Part shown: positions 17,312 through 29,685 of the stretch, one piece after another
Position numbering within the stretch: position 1 is the first letter of the stretch
Layout of the letters: every line of letters starts with the position of its first letter
Assembly: GCF_965228805.1 (NCBI RefSeq)
Contig: NZ_CBDDIE010000003.1
Location: 806,001 to 870,000, forward strand
Length of the DNA: 64,000 nucleotides
Reading direction: 5' to 3'
Source: JASBTN01 sp965228805
GTDB taxonomy: Bacteria; Pseudomonadota; Alphaproteobacteria; Rhodobacterales; Rhodobacteraceae
The notes under the pieces: generated by a model
Told to the model about the DNA's origin: nothing
Databases searched by the model: none
Seen by the model: the letters and a program-made list of their open reading frames with translations, nothing else
Made by a program: the position numbers and the translations under genes

Positions 17312-17830
17312 ATGATGAAATTCGCCTATACCATCGCGCCCGGCCGGGGCGAGACGAACCTGCTTCTGGCCGATATCGCCGCCCAATTGGCTGATCGCGG
17401 CGTGCGCATTGCGGGCACGGTGCAGATCGACAGCGACCGCGAGGATGGCGGCAAATGCGATATGGACGTGCAGGTGCTGCCCGACGGGCCGACCATTCGC
17501 ATCTCGCAATTCCGGGGCGTCGAGGCGCGCGGTTGCCGCTTGGACACGGACGCGCTGGAACAGGCCGTGGCCCTGACCGAACAGGCGCTCACGAAGGGCG
17601 ATATCGACCTTCTGCTGGTCAACAAGTTCGGCAAGCACGAGGCCGAAGGGCGCGGCTTTCGCGACGCGATCGCCATGGCGCTACAGGCCGATATCCCGGT
17701 GCTGGTCGGCGTCAACAAGCTAAACCGGGACGCATTCGATGCCTTCTCCAGCGGTGGGGCCGAGGAGCTTGCTTCGGACGCGGGCAGCGTGCTGGCCTGG
17801 CTGAACGGTGCCTTGCCTGAGCTGACCTGA
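17312..17830 (+). CDS. DUF2478 family protein
   Basis: A 172-residue protein that I place in DUF2478, a family of unknown function often found beside molybdate transport or molybdoenzyme genes. Visible features are an N-terminal segment resembling a loose P-loop (APGRGETN), a conserved-looking GGKCDMD with one Cys, and LLVNKFGKHEAEGRGF. I chose the first of two adjacent ATGs because AAGGA lies 6 bases upstream. Its position directly after nap suggests a link to molybdenum or nitrate metabolism. This is inference; no reaction is known. Confidence 0.75.
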   Translation: MMKFAYTIAPGRGETNLLLADIAAQLADRGVRIAGTVQIDSDREDGGKCDMDVQVLPDGPTIRISQFRGVEARGCRLDTDALEQAVALTEQALTKGDIDLLLVNKFGKHEAEGRGFRDAIAMALQADIPVLVGVNKLNRDAFDAFSSGGAEELASDAGSVLAWLNGALPELT

Positions 17831-17882
17831 CGCACCGCGACCGCCAGTAAGCACATCCCAATTCTTCAGTAGATCAAGCACA

Positions 17883-17912
17883 GCCCGTCCTTGAAACCAA
17901 GGGCGGGCTTTT
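17883..17912 (+). terminator. Rho-independent terminator after the DUF2478 gene
   Basis: An 11-base stem (GCCCGTCCTTG at 17883-17893 with 17898-17908, one G-T pair) and a 4-base loop are followed by TTTT. It closes the plus-strand unit before the convergent rrn operon. Confidence 0.85.
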
Positions 17913-18020
17913 CCAGTCCTTTGGAACGTTGGTCTGTTGTGGGGAGCAGAGTGCGATCTTGCATGCGCATGAGCCACATTCCGCAGAGTCACCCCTGGCC
18001 TGGACGGTTTTGCAGGCACA

Positions 18021-18044
18021 AAAAAACCGGCCCTAGGGCCGGTT
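18021..18044 (-). terminator. Terminator of the rrn operon
   Basis: On the minus strand a palindromic AACCGGCCC/GGGCCGGTT stem (18025-18044) is followed by a T-run. It lies directly downstream of tRNA-fMet and ends the ribosomal transcript. Confidence 0.85.
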
Positions 18045-18045
18045 G

Positions 18046-18124
<79 letters not shown>

Positions 18125-18198
18125 CCAATTCTTGCGCCCTGGTCATGTCTGTTCAGGGCTGTCATCGTTTATGAGAGATTTATTGGATTTTTACTAGG

Positions 18199-18312
18199 TT
18201 TGGCGGTGACCTACTCTCCCACGTCTTGAGACGCAGTACCATCGGCGCAACCGTGCTTAACGGCCGAGTTCGGGATGGGATCGGGTGTTTCACTGGCGCT
18301 GTGACCACCAAA
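18199..18312 (-). rRNA. rrf: 5S ribosomal RNA
   Basis: The minus strand runs from TTTGGTGGTCACAG to ACCGCCAAA with the internal 5S core GGGAGAGTAGGTC. The terminal complementary ends are typical of 5S. It lies about 80 bases downstream of 23S. End positions are estimated to within a few bases. Confidence 0.93.
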
Positions 18313-18391
18313 CCGAGTAAAAATCCAATTTCCAAGTCAAGCATATTGGGGTTGTATGCTTTTGAGATCAGTAGGTTTGTCTTCTACTGGA

Positions 18392-21258
<2,867 letters not shown>

Positions 21259-21671
21259 TTGATCCAGAAGAAGACAGACCTTTTGTCTCTGCCATCTTAC
21301 CCTTGCGGGCTAACTGGACCAAAAGCATACTTTCCCGCCCAATCTTGCGATTGGACATTGCTGACAATTCCTTGCGGAATTGCAGCTTGGTTAGTGTACT
21401 TGACTTGGACAACGCAGCCTTTTCAGCGGGCAGACCCGGAAGATCCTGAGGAAAGGATCAACAAGGCTCGCCCCGAAGGGCACCCGAAGAGATCACCACC
21501 CACTTGTGGCAATCAGCAACGTTGCTATTTGTATCTCTCTAAACGATGTCAATTTGCGTCCGATTGGACGGGCAAACACTCGAGAAGTGCTTGCCGATCT
21601 AATCGAAAGGGTTGCTCTCGTGACCTTCGCTGCGCGAAGGCACTGGCGCCTCACTTCCTCCGGAAGTGAGT

Positions 21672-21747
21672 TGGTGGAGCGTATCGGGATCGAACCGATG
21701 ACCCCCTGCTTGCAAAGCAGGTGCTCTCCCAGCTGAGCTAACGCCCC
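21672..21747 (-). tRNA. tRNA-Ala (TGC)
   Basis: A 76-base tRNA in the 16S-23S spacer with encoded CCA. The anticodon arm reads CCTGC-TTTGCAA-GCAGG, giving anticodon TGC. The acceptor stem GGGGCGT pairs with ACGCTCC with one G-T pair. Confidence 0.97.
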
Positions 21748-21813
21748 GATAGGCTCTCGTGACAGTTTGCAAGCAAACTGCACTGCCGCCTGCCACTTCC
21801 TGCAGAAGTGGCT

Positions 21814-21890
<77 letters not shown>

Positions 21891-22029
21891 AAGACAGACC
21901 GGTAGGTCTGTGTGATTTCTCTGGACTGAAGAGATATGAGGACGGCCTGGCCCGTTTTGATGTTTGACATGCAAAGGACATGTCATTGCTAAGTGTTCGT
22001 CGTGATCAGCAAGCTGATCAATCCGGAAC

Positions 22030-23504
<1,475 letters not shown>

Positions 23505-24126
23505 GAAACGCTGTTACCAGCGTATCCTTGACGTTCGAACCTCTGCACATACTGTGTCCCAACCAGGCATGGCCGGGACAAATGACGGTCCAACCGGCTG
23601 GTCGGACCTACTTTCTGTTTGCAGTCAGTTCCCTAAGGAACAAGAACCGTCAAACAGTGAAGCTGACTATCCATCATCGAGCCGAAGCTCTAGGTAGTTG
23701 ATATATGTGCAGTTGTTTGTTCATCGAATGAACCAAACCGCCCACATATCTCTTCAGATACCATCGATTTCAAAGAGCGTAGAGACAAAATCAACCGACC
23801 GCGCCGCCGTTTCCTTTAGCGCAACCTGCCAACCAAGCCTCTGTTTTTCCACCAAACTTCGCTTCCGTCCGTGTCTCTCGACCCTGTCATCCGCGCCGCC
23901 TGGCGTCCCGTTGTGCGCCTCAGCGCCGCCGGTGAGGGGGTGTTTAGGCCGACACGTCAGAACCCGCAAGCAGTTTTTTGAAGAAAAGCGCATCTTTTTC
24001 GCCTGAACCCGATTTTTTCCGCTTTTACAGAGGCTTGCGTCATGAAGCTTTCAAAAACATATGCTCGGACGCAAGAATATTCCGCGCCATTTTCCGGTCG
24101 ATCGCGTTTTCCCGGAGTTATCCACA
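23505..24126 (-). promoter_or_regulatory. rrn leader/upstream region with boxA-like element and a DnaA box
   Basis: This stretch upstream of 16S holds no convincing gene. On the minus strand 23765-23780 reads ACGCTCTTTGAAATCG, close to the boxA antitermination element of rRNA leaders (TGCTCTTTA). A perfect DnaA box, TTATCCACA, is at 24118-24126. The 23940-24080 part is rich in T and A runs. I could not assign the -35/-10 of the rRNA promoter with confidence. Confidence 0.55.
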
Positions 24127-24278
24127 GACTCGCAGGGCAGATTCCCGGTTTTTTGACTCGATTCACCTCCGACTCCCTGATGAATCGCCGCGATTCACAC
24201 CGAGTCACCGGGGAGTCGGGCCACGATTCCCCCGTCGGAATCAAAAAAGCCCTCCATAGGGAGGGCTTTTCCGGAATC
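24127..24278. repeat. Dense, helically phased cluster of 12 GANTC sites
   Basis: GANTC pentamers start at 24127, 24140, 24155, 24160, 24171, 24182, 24192, 24202, 24213, 24225, 24238 and 24274. Eight successive sites from 24160 to 24238 are 10-13 bases apart, about one turn of the helix. Random sequence would give roughly one site per 256 bases. GANTC is the target of the alphaproteobacterial cell-cycle methyltransferase CcrM. A perfect DnaA box ends one base before the first site. Function is unknown. Confidence 0.8.
24245..24270 (-). terminator. Bidirectional terminator after msrQ
   Basis: AAAGCCCTCC-atag-GGAGGGCTTTT forms a strong stem with a 4-base loop and T-runs on both strands. It lies 16 bases past the msrQ stop, and would end the msrP-msrQ transcript. 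Confidence 0.88.
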
Positions 24279-24285
24279 TTGCAAG

Positions 24286-24900
24286 TCAGGCGCGGGACGG
24301 GCGGGATCTTTGCGCCGATTTCGCCACCCGCCAGACCAGAAGCGCCAGGATGATGCCCAGATAGGTCAGGGGCTCCGGCTGCCAGGTCTTTTCGAGCATC
24401 ACGTAATGTACCCCGCCCAGGATTGCCGCCGGGTAGACGAGTTTATGCAAGGTGCGCCAGCGCGGGCCCAGTTTGCGGACCGACAAGTTGTTCGAAGTAA
24501 CCGCCAGCGGAAGCATCAGCAGGAACGAAACCATACCGACCGTAATATAGGGACGCTTGAGAATGTCCGCCCAGATCTGGCTGAGGATCTGCACGTCCAG
24601 CACCAGCCAGACCAGAAGGTGCGCGGAGACATAATAGAAGGTCAGCACACCGATGGCGCGGCGGAACTTGATCAGGTTCAGCCCGATCGTGCCGCGCAGG
24701 GGAGTAACGGCCAGACCGAGGATCACAGCCTGCAGGGCCAGTTCGCCCAGCTCATGTTCCAGCGCCTTGATCGGCTCAACACCCAAGCCCCCGGTCAGCC
24801 CCAGATAAAGGAACCAGAAGGGCGGTAGGCTGCCCACCAGGTAGACCAGCCAGACCGGCACGCGGCGCAGGGCCGTATTCACTGTGTCGATCACCTTCAT
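24286..24900 (-). CDS. msrQ: Haem-binding membrane subunit MsrQ of the methionine sulfoxide reductase system
   Basis: MsrQ is an inner-membrane b-type haem protein that passes electrons to MsrP in the periplasm. The 204-residue chain has about six hydrophobic segments and the family motifs KFRRAIGVLTFYYVSAHLL and RWRTLHKLVYPAAI, with His residues placed as haem ligands. I start it at ATG 24900, which overlaps the stop of the upstream small gene by 4 bases. The longer open frame running to 25161 would read through that gene. Confidence 0.93.
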   Translation of the reverse strand: MKVIDTVNTALRRVPVWLVYLVGSLPPFWFLYLGLTGGLGVEPIKALEHELGELALQAVILGLAVTPLRGTIGLNLIKFRRAIGVLTFYYVSAHLLVWLVLDVQILSQIWADILKRPYITVGMVSFLLMLPLAVTSNNLSVRKLGPRWRTLHKLVYPAAILGGVHYVMLEKTWQPEPLTYLGIILALLVWRVAKSAQRSRPSRA

Positions 24901-25103
24901 GAACAGCAGTCCTTTCCGTCCTGAATTGGCGGGCACGGCACGGTTCCATAGGAACAGAAGACGCAGCAGTCCCCGGGTTCGGGGCGCAGCACCACGCCGC
25001 AACCCCGACATTGATAGAAGAAGACACAGGCGTCGGTCGGCATCTCTTCCCGGTCGGCATGTCCGCAGTGCGGACAGGTCAGGGTCGAAAGCCGCTCCGC
25101 CAT
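24897..25103 (-). CDS. Small GDCCVxC-domain protein
   Basis: A 68-residue Cys-rich protein. It carries the GDCCVFCSYGTVPCP signature near the C-terminus plus Cys pairs CPHCG and CRGCG that look like a zinc ribbon. I recognise the GDCCVxC family, in which some members are selenoproteins; this one has Cys throughout. The role is unknown. It lies 2 bases after msrP and overlaps msrQ by 4 bases, so it is made with the MsrPQ repair system. A link to metal or thiol chemistry is a guess. Confidence 0.8.
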   Translation of the reverse strand: MAERLSTLTCPHCGHADREEMPTDACVFFYQCRGCGVVLRPEPGDCCVFCSYGTVPCPPIQDGKDCCS

Positions 25104-25105
25104 GG

Positions 25106-26020
25106 TCAGAAGTTCGCGGCGAGGTCCATGCCAGTATAGAGGCTGGCGACCTCATCTTCATAGCCGTTGAACATCAGCGTGTCCTGGCGCTTGGCAAACA
25201 GCCCGCCGCCGATCTTGCGTTCGGTGGCCTGGGACCAGCGCGGATGATCGACCGTGGGGTTCACATTCGAATAGAAGCCGTATTCGCGCGGCTGCAGAAT
25301 GTTCCAGGTGGTCGGAGGCTGGGTGTCGGTCAGGGTCACGCGTACGATCGACTTGATTGACTTGAACCCGTATTTCCACGGCACCACCAGACGCAGCGGC
25401 GCGCCGTTCTGTTTGGGCAGGTCTTCTCCATAAAGCCCGGTCGCCATCAGGGTCAGCGGATGCATCGCCTCGTCCAAACGCAGGCCTTCGACATAGGGCC
25501 AGTCGATGAAGCGGCTGTTTTGCCCGACCATCTCTTCGGGACGCACCAGGGTTTCAAAGGCAACGTATTTGGCGCCCGATTGCACGCCCGCCATGTTCAG
25601 CAGCTGGTTCAGTTCAAACCCATTCCAAGGCACGACCATCGACCAGGCTTCGACACAGCGGAAACGATAGATGCGCTCCTCGATGTTCATCTTGGCCAGG
25701 ATATCGCCCAGGTCATAGGAGCCGGGACGGTCGACCATGCCGTCGATCTGGACCGACCAGGGATCGACGGTCAGGCGATGGGCATTGGCGGCAGGATCGC
25801 CCTTGCCGGTGCCGAACTCATAGAAGTTGTTGTACGACGAGATCTCCTCGAAGGTATTGGGCGTCTCATCGGTGGAGTAGCGACCCGCCGCCAGAGCAGG
25901 CACGGCAGGCAGTGCGGCACCCGCAGCCAGGCCCGCGGCACCGGCAAACAGCTGGCGCCGGTTCAGCCAGGCGGCTTTCGGTGTGATGTCGGAATACTTG
26001 AGGTCGCTCTTGAAACTCAT
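25106..26020 (-). CDS. msrP: Periplasmic methionine sulfoxide reductase catalytic subunit MsrP
   Basis: MsrP is a molybdopterin enzyme that reduces methionine sulfoxide in oxidised periplasmic proteins. The 304-residue protein has a TAT signal (NRRQLFAGAAG, twin Arg 21-22) and the sulfite-oxidase-fold molybdenum ligand Cys122 in RFRCVEAWSMVVPW. Length and motifs match MsrP (formerly YedY). It is first in the order msrP, GDCCVxC gene, msrQ. AAAGGG before the ATG gives translation start. Confidence 0.96.
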   Translation of the reverse strand: MSFKSDLKYSDITPKAAWLNRRQLFAGAAGLAAGAALPAVPALAAGRYSTDETPNTFEEISSYNNFYEFGTGKGDPAANAHRLTVDPWSVQIDGMVDRPGSYDLGDILAKMNIEERIYRFRCVEAWSMVVPWNGFELNQLLNMAGVQSGAKYVAFETLVRPEEMVGQNSRFIDWPYVEGLRLDEAMHPLTLMATGLYGEDLPKQNGAPLRLVVPWKYGFKSIKSIVRVTLTDTQPPTTWNILQPREYGFYSNVNPTVDHPRWSQATERKIGGGLFAKRQDTLMFNGYEDEVASLYTGMDLAANF

Positions 26021-26125
26021 CGTTTGCCCTTTCGTTCGTCTGATCCTGACCTAAGACGCCCGGGCCGCAAAGCCAAAGCACATGATTTCACGAACCTGCC
26101 AGAGGTTTGTAACATTCCGAAGGGT

Positions 26126-27622
26126 TCAGCCCTCCGGGCGTGGCGAATAGGAGGGGAACAGCTCGTTCATCGGCACCGACCGCCCATCGCCCTGCACCAG
26201 TCGTACGTGACAGCGACGCATCTGGCGCGGATCGGCCACGCCCACCGAATGGGCGATGGTCTCGACCTCCTTCACGATACCCTTGGCATAGTGGGCGACC
26301 TTGTCCGCCTTGACCTCGGGCACCAGGCCCTTTTGCAGATGCGGGTCGTGAGTGGTGATGCCCGTGGGGCAGGTATTCTTGTTGCACTTGAGCGCCTGGA
26401 TACAGCCGAGTGAGAACATGAAGCCCCGCGCCGAGGTGACGAAATCCGCCCCCGCCGCCATGGCCCAGGCGATGTCACCGGGATTGACCAGCTTGCCGGA
26501 GGCAACCAGGCGGATGCGCTCGTGCAGGCCCCTTTGGTCGCGCAGGTCACATATGAGTGGCAGCGACTCGCGGATCGGCATTCCCACCAGGTCGATCAGC
26601 GGCATCGGCGCCGCGCCGGTGCCACCTTCGCCGCCGTCGATGGTGATGAAATCCGGCGCGCAATCCGGTCCGCGTTCAACGATCAGGTCGAAGAGCTCGG
26701 CGAAGGGTTCCAGCGCCCCCACGACCGTCTTGAACCCAACCGGTTTGCCGGTCACCTCGCGGATGTGGCAAATCATGTCCAGAAGGTCGCTCCAACCGTC
26801 GATCTCAGGGTGGCGGTTGGGCGAGATCGAGGGCTCGCCTTCCTTGATCCCCCGGATCTCGGCGATCTCGGCCGAGACCTTGGCGGCAGGCAGGATGCCG
26901 CCCTTGCCGGGCTTGGCGCCCTGGGCCAACTTCAGCTCGAACATACGCACCTGATCGTGGGCGGCCACTTCGCGCAGCTTGTCGTCGGAGAGATTGCCAT
27001 CTTCGTCCCGCACCCCGTATTTCGCGGTGCCGATCTGGAACACGATGTCGGCACCCCCTTCGAGGTGATACGGCGACACGCCCCCTTCCCCGGTGTTCAT
27101 CCAGATCCCTGCGTTGGCCGCGCCCTGTGACAGGGCCTTGACCGCCGGGCGGGACAGAGCCCCATAGGACATGCCCGAAATGTTGAAGATCGACTTGGCC
27201 TCGAACGGCACCCGGGCACCCGGACCGATCACCAGCGGTTCACAGGCGGCATATTGATTGTCCAGCGGCGGAAAGGCGGCATTGACGAAGATTGGCGTGC
27301 CCACCACGCCCAGGTTTCGGGTCGAGCCGAAGGCAATCGTATTGCCATGCCCAGACGCGGCCCGTTCGATCCAATGCCGTTGCGCCCGGTTGAAGGGCAG
27401 CTCCTCTCGGTCCATGGCAAAGAAATACTGACGAAAGAACTCGCCCAAGGTGGAAAAGATATGCCGGAACCGGCCAATGACCGGATAGTTGCGCCGAACC
27501 GCGTCGGCGGTCTGCACCCGGTCGATCACATAAACCACCGCAGCCAGCGCGATTATCACGCCAATGGTAAACACCAGGACCTGCGCCAGCAGTTCCACAA
27601 GCCAAACCGTTGATTCCATCAT
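26126..27622 (-). CDS. FMN-binding glutamate synthase family protein, membrane-anchored
   Basis: A 498-residue protein with an N-terminal hydrophobic helix (about residues 8-32), followed by the FMN/iron-sulfur barrel of the glutamate synthase large subunit. Recognisable segments are ISGMSYGALSRPAVKAL, GEGGVSPYH, TIDGGEGGTGAAP and a Cys-bearing loop GCIQALKCNKNTCPTGI that fits the 3Fe-4S cluster. It lacks the glutaminase domain, so it is not a classical GltB. The reaction is unclear. A GAGGAGG ribosome-binding site precedes the first of two ATGs. Confidence 0.88.
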   Translation of the reverse strand: MMESTVWLVELLAQVLVFTIGVIIALAAVVYVIDRVQTADAVRRNYPVIGRFRHIFSTLGEFFRQYFFAMDREELPFNRAQRHWIERAASGHGNTIAFGSTRNLGVVGTPIFVNAAFPPLDNQYAACEPLVIGPGARVPFEAKSIFNISGMSYGALSRPAVKALSQGAANAGIWMNTGEGGVSPYHLEGGADIVFQIGTAKYGVRDEDGNLSDDKLREVAAHDQVRMFELKLAQGAKPGKGGILPAAKVSAEIAEIRGIKEGEPSISPNRHPEIDGWSDLLDMICHIREVTGKPVGFKTVVGALEPFAELFDLIVERGPDCAPDFITIDGGEGGTGAAPMPLIDLVGMPIRESLPLICDLRDQRGLHERIRLVASGKLVNPGDIAWAMAAGADFVTSARGFMFSLGCIQALKCNKNTCPTGITTHDPHLQKGLVPEVKADKVAHYAKGIVKEVETIAHSVGVADPRQMRRCHVRLVQGDGRSVPMNELFPSYSPRPEG

Positions 27623-27748
27623 GGCGCGGGGCCTCCTCAGCTGTGACGGGTATATCCGCCGAAATCCTGACGCGGATCACCGAGGATTGCCAGCCACCGC
27701 GGCCCCACGCAGCGTATCGTTTTCGTGAGAATTCCTACCGTGCGGCCC

Positions 27749-28204
27749 TCAGACAGGAATGCCGAGGCGGCGGTAAAGAAAGCTGAGCAGCCAGGCCGGA
27801 CCAATCAACAGGAACTGAACGTCCTTGAAGAAAGAGGGCTTCTTGCCCTCCACCTTGTGGCCCCAGAACTGACCGATCCAGGCCAGAACGAAGACCACGG
27901 CCGAGACCTTCCAAACCGAGCCACCCACGGCTTCCACCGCCGAGATGATCCACCAGCCCAGCGCCAGGTAGATCAGCATGCCCACCGCCAGGGTCCGAGA
28001 CAGGGCAATATAATAAAGCAGCGCCAGACCCGATACGACGCCCAGCCAACCAGGTCCGCCCAGCTCGCCGGGCGCGGGCAAGGCATAAAGAAAGCCCATC
28101 ACGCACCAGACAATGATCGGCACACAGACCCAATGCACCGCCTTGTTGGTCGGGTTCTGGTGGCTTTCGCCATATTCTTCCAGCAAAGCGTCGATGCGTT
28201 TCAT
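27749..28204 (-). CDS. Mpo1-like (DUF962) membrane protein
   Basis: A 151-residue protein of the Mpo1/YGL010W (DUF962) family, with about four membrane segments. It shows the family pattern YGESHQNPTNKAVHWVCVP near the start and QFWGHKVEGKKPSFF later, with conserved His residues. Yeast Mpo1 is an iron-dependent dioxygenase of 2-hydroxy fatty acids. Whether the bacterial protein has the same activity is inference. GGAGGACAG precedes the ATG. Confidence 0.85.
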   Translation of the reverse strand: MKRIDALLEEYGESHQNPTNKAVHWVCVPIIVWCVMGFLYALPAPGELGGPGWLGVVSGLALLYYIALSRTLAVGMLIYLALGWWIISAVEAVGGSVWKVSAVVFVLAWIGQFWGHKVEGKKPSFFKDVQFLLIGPAWLLSFLYRRLGIPV

Positions 28205-28278
28205 CCTGTCCTCCCCATTTGGGAAGGCAGCTTACGCAAAGGCGCGGCCAGGCCCAAAGCGTGACCGCGCGTCAAGGA

Positions 28279-29628
28279 TCAGGTGCCCGACAGCATCTGC
28301 GAGACCTCGACCGCATAACGATCCGTCATGCCCGAGACATAGTCGGTCATCGCATGCAGGGCCGAGTAGCTGTCGGTAATGTCCCGCAGGTCCAAGCCCA
28401 CGGCACGGACCAGCTGGCGCTCATATTCCGGGAGCTTGGCCTCGTCCCAACCCTGTTCCTTCAATGCGTCGAAAACCGGGCGAATACCGTTGAGTACCTG
28501 ACGCACCACATTGCGCCCGTAGACTTCCAGCTTGGTCTTGCGCGGCGCCGTAAAGAGCTGAGCGTTCGCCATCGCCTTGATCGCGGCAAACTCGCGGGCT
28601 TTGTCCGAGCATTCGATCAGAGAACTGGAGAAATCACCGCTAAGGATCTCGTCGTGATGCTTCTTGAACGCCTCGACACAGGCCTGCACGGCTCCGCCGA
28701 TGGCCCGCGCCCGCAGATACGAGATCTTCTCAATGTTGGAATAGGCGCTCTGATCCCGGTTGGTATCAAAGGCGATGGGGTTCAGCAGGTCAGCAACCTG
28801 CTGAAAGGCCAAGTCGCCCGCCGTGAACCCGTCTTCCAGGTCGACGATATTGTAGCAAATGTCATCCGCCGCCTCGACCAGGTAGACCAGCGGGTGGCGG
28901 CGCCACCACAGCAGCCCATCCGGGCCAAGCTCTTCTGTCAAACCCATCTCAAAGGCCGAGGACTGGAATATCTCCCGTTCACTTTCGAAGAAACCGAACT
29001 TCTTAGCGCCCACGTAAAGAGGCTCTTTCCCCTTCTTGAGCGCCTCAGACGTACAGGCCGCCATCGGGTATTTCATGAAGGCGCCCAGCACCGCATGGGA
29101 CAGGCACATGCCGCCCTGATTGCGGTACATCTCAAGCCGGGTCAGGATGCGAAAGCCCTGCGCATTGCCTTCGAAGGCGCAGAACTCGGGCCATTTGTCT
29201 TCCCCAACCCCTTTGAACACACCCTGCGCCGTTTCAAGGTTCTCTGCGCACCACGATCCGATCGAGTTCTCGCCAGAATGCCCAAAAGGCGGGTTGCCGA
29301 TGTCATGTGCCAGGCAGGCCGCATGCACGACCCCCGCAAGCTTGTGTTCCTCACCGGGGGCGATGTGCCCCTGATCGACCAGCCAGGCACCGACCTGTGT
29401 GCCCAGGGTACGCCCGACGCTGGCCACTTCCTGCGAATGGATCATCCGATGGCGCAGGTGGTCATTGTCATGCAGCGGATGCACCTGCGTCTTGTTGGCA
29501 AGCCTGCGAAATGGCGCTGAAAAGGTGATGCGATCCGCGTCCTGCACATAGCTGGGTCGCGCCGGGTCTTCTGCCTTGCCCTTGTCGTCCCAACGCTCGG
29601 TGTTGAGCAGCCTGCCCCATTCCATCAT
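28279..29628 (-). CDS. dgt: Deoxyguanosinetriphosphate triphosphohydrolase-like protein (dGTPase)
   Basis: A 449-residue HD-superfamily enzyme that removes triphosphate from dGTP or other dNTPs. The HD motif is seen in HDIGNPPFGHSGE, with the upstream metal-site His in RMIHSQEVASVGR. The opening RLLNTERW and the DRITFSAPFRRLANKTQV segment are typical of the short dGTPase class. I start at ATG 29628, preceded by AGGACA at good spacing; the open frame extends upstream to 29670 through the terminator hairpin of clpB. Confidence 0.92.
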   Translation of the reverse strand: MMEWGRLLNTERWDDKGKAEDPARPSYVQDADRITFSAPFRRLANKTQVHPLHDNDHLRHRMIHSQEVASVGRTLGTQVGAWLVDQGHIAPGEEHKLAGVVHAACLAHDIGNPPFGHSGENSIGSWCAENLETAQGVFKGVGEDKWPEFCAFEGNAQGFRILTRLEMYRNQGGMCLSHAVLGAFMKYPMAACTSEALKKGKEPLYVGAKKFGFFESEREIFQSSAFEMGLTEELGPDGLLWWRRHPLVYLVEAADDICYNIVDLEDGFTAGDLAFQQVADLLNPIAFDTNRDQSAYSNIEKISYLRARAIGGAVQACVEAFKKHHDEILSGDFSSSLIECSDKAREFAAIKAMANAQLFTAPRKTKLEVYGRNVVRQVLNGIRPVFDALKEQGWDEAKLPEYERQLVRAVGLDLRDITDSYSALHAMTDYVSGMTDRYAVEVSQMLSGT

Positions 29629-29648
29629 GTCTTTTTGTCCTGTCCCAT

Positions 29649-29678
29649 AAAGAAAGGGCCCCTCTGCCAAGGGGCCCT
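29649..29678 (-). terminator. Terminator after clpB
   Basis: On the minus strand GGGCCCCTTGGCAGAGGGGCCC (stem of about 9 bp; 29656-29677) is followed by TTTCTTT. It lies 8 bases after the clpB stop. Confidence 0.8.
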
Positions 29679-29685
29679 GTTGGTG

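Noticed and set aside
23957..24244. A 95-codon minus-strand frame upstream of 16S
   Set aside because: No ribosome-binding site, no family resemblance, and it covers the GANTC cluster whose spacing is not a multiple of three.
23505..24278. Chromosomal replication origin (DnaA box plus GANTC cluster)
   Set aside because: Only one perfect DnaA box is seen, no dnaA, parAB, hemE or rep gene is near, and nap (plus strand, left) and msrPQ-clpB (minus strand, right) both read toward the site, opposite to the usual leading-strand bias.
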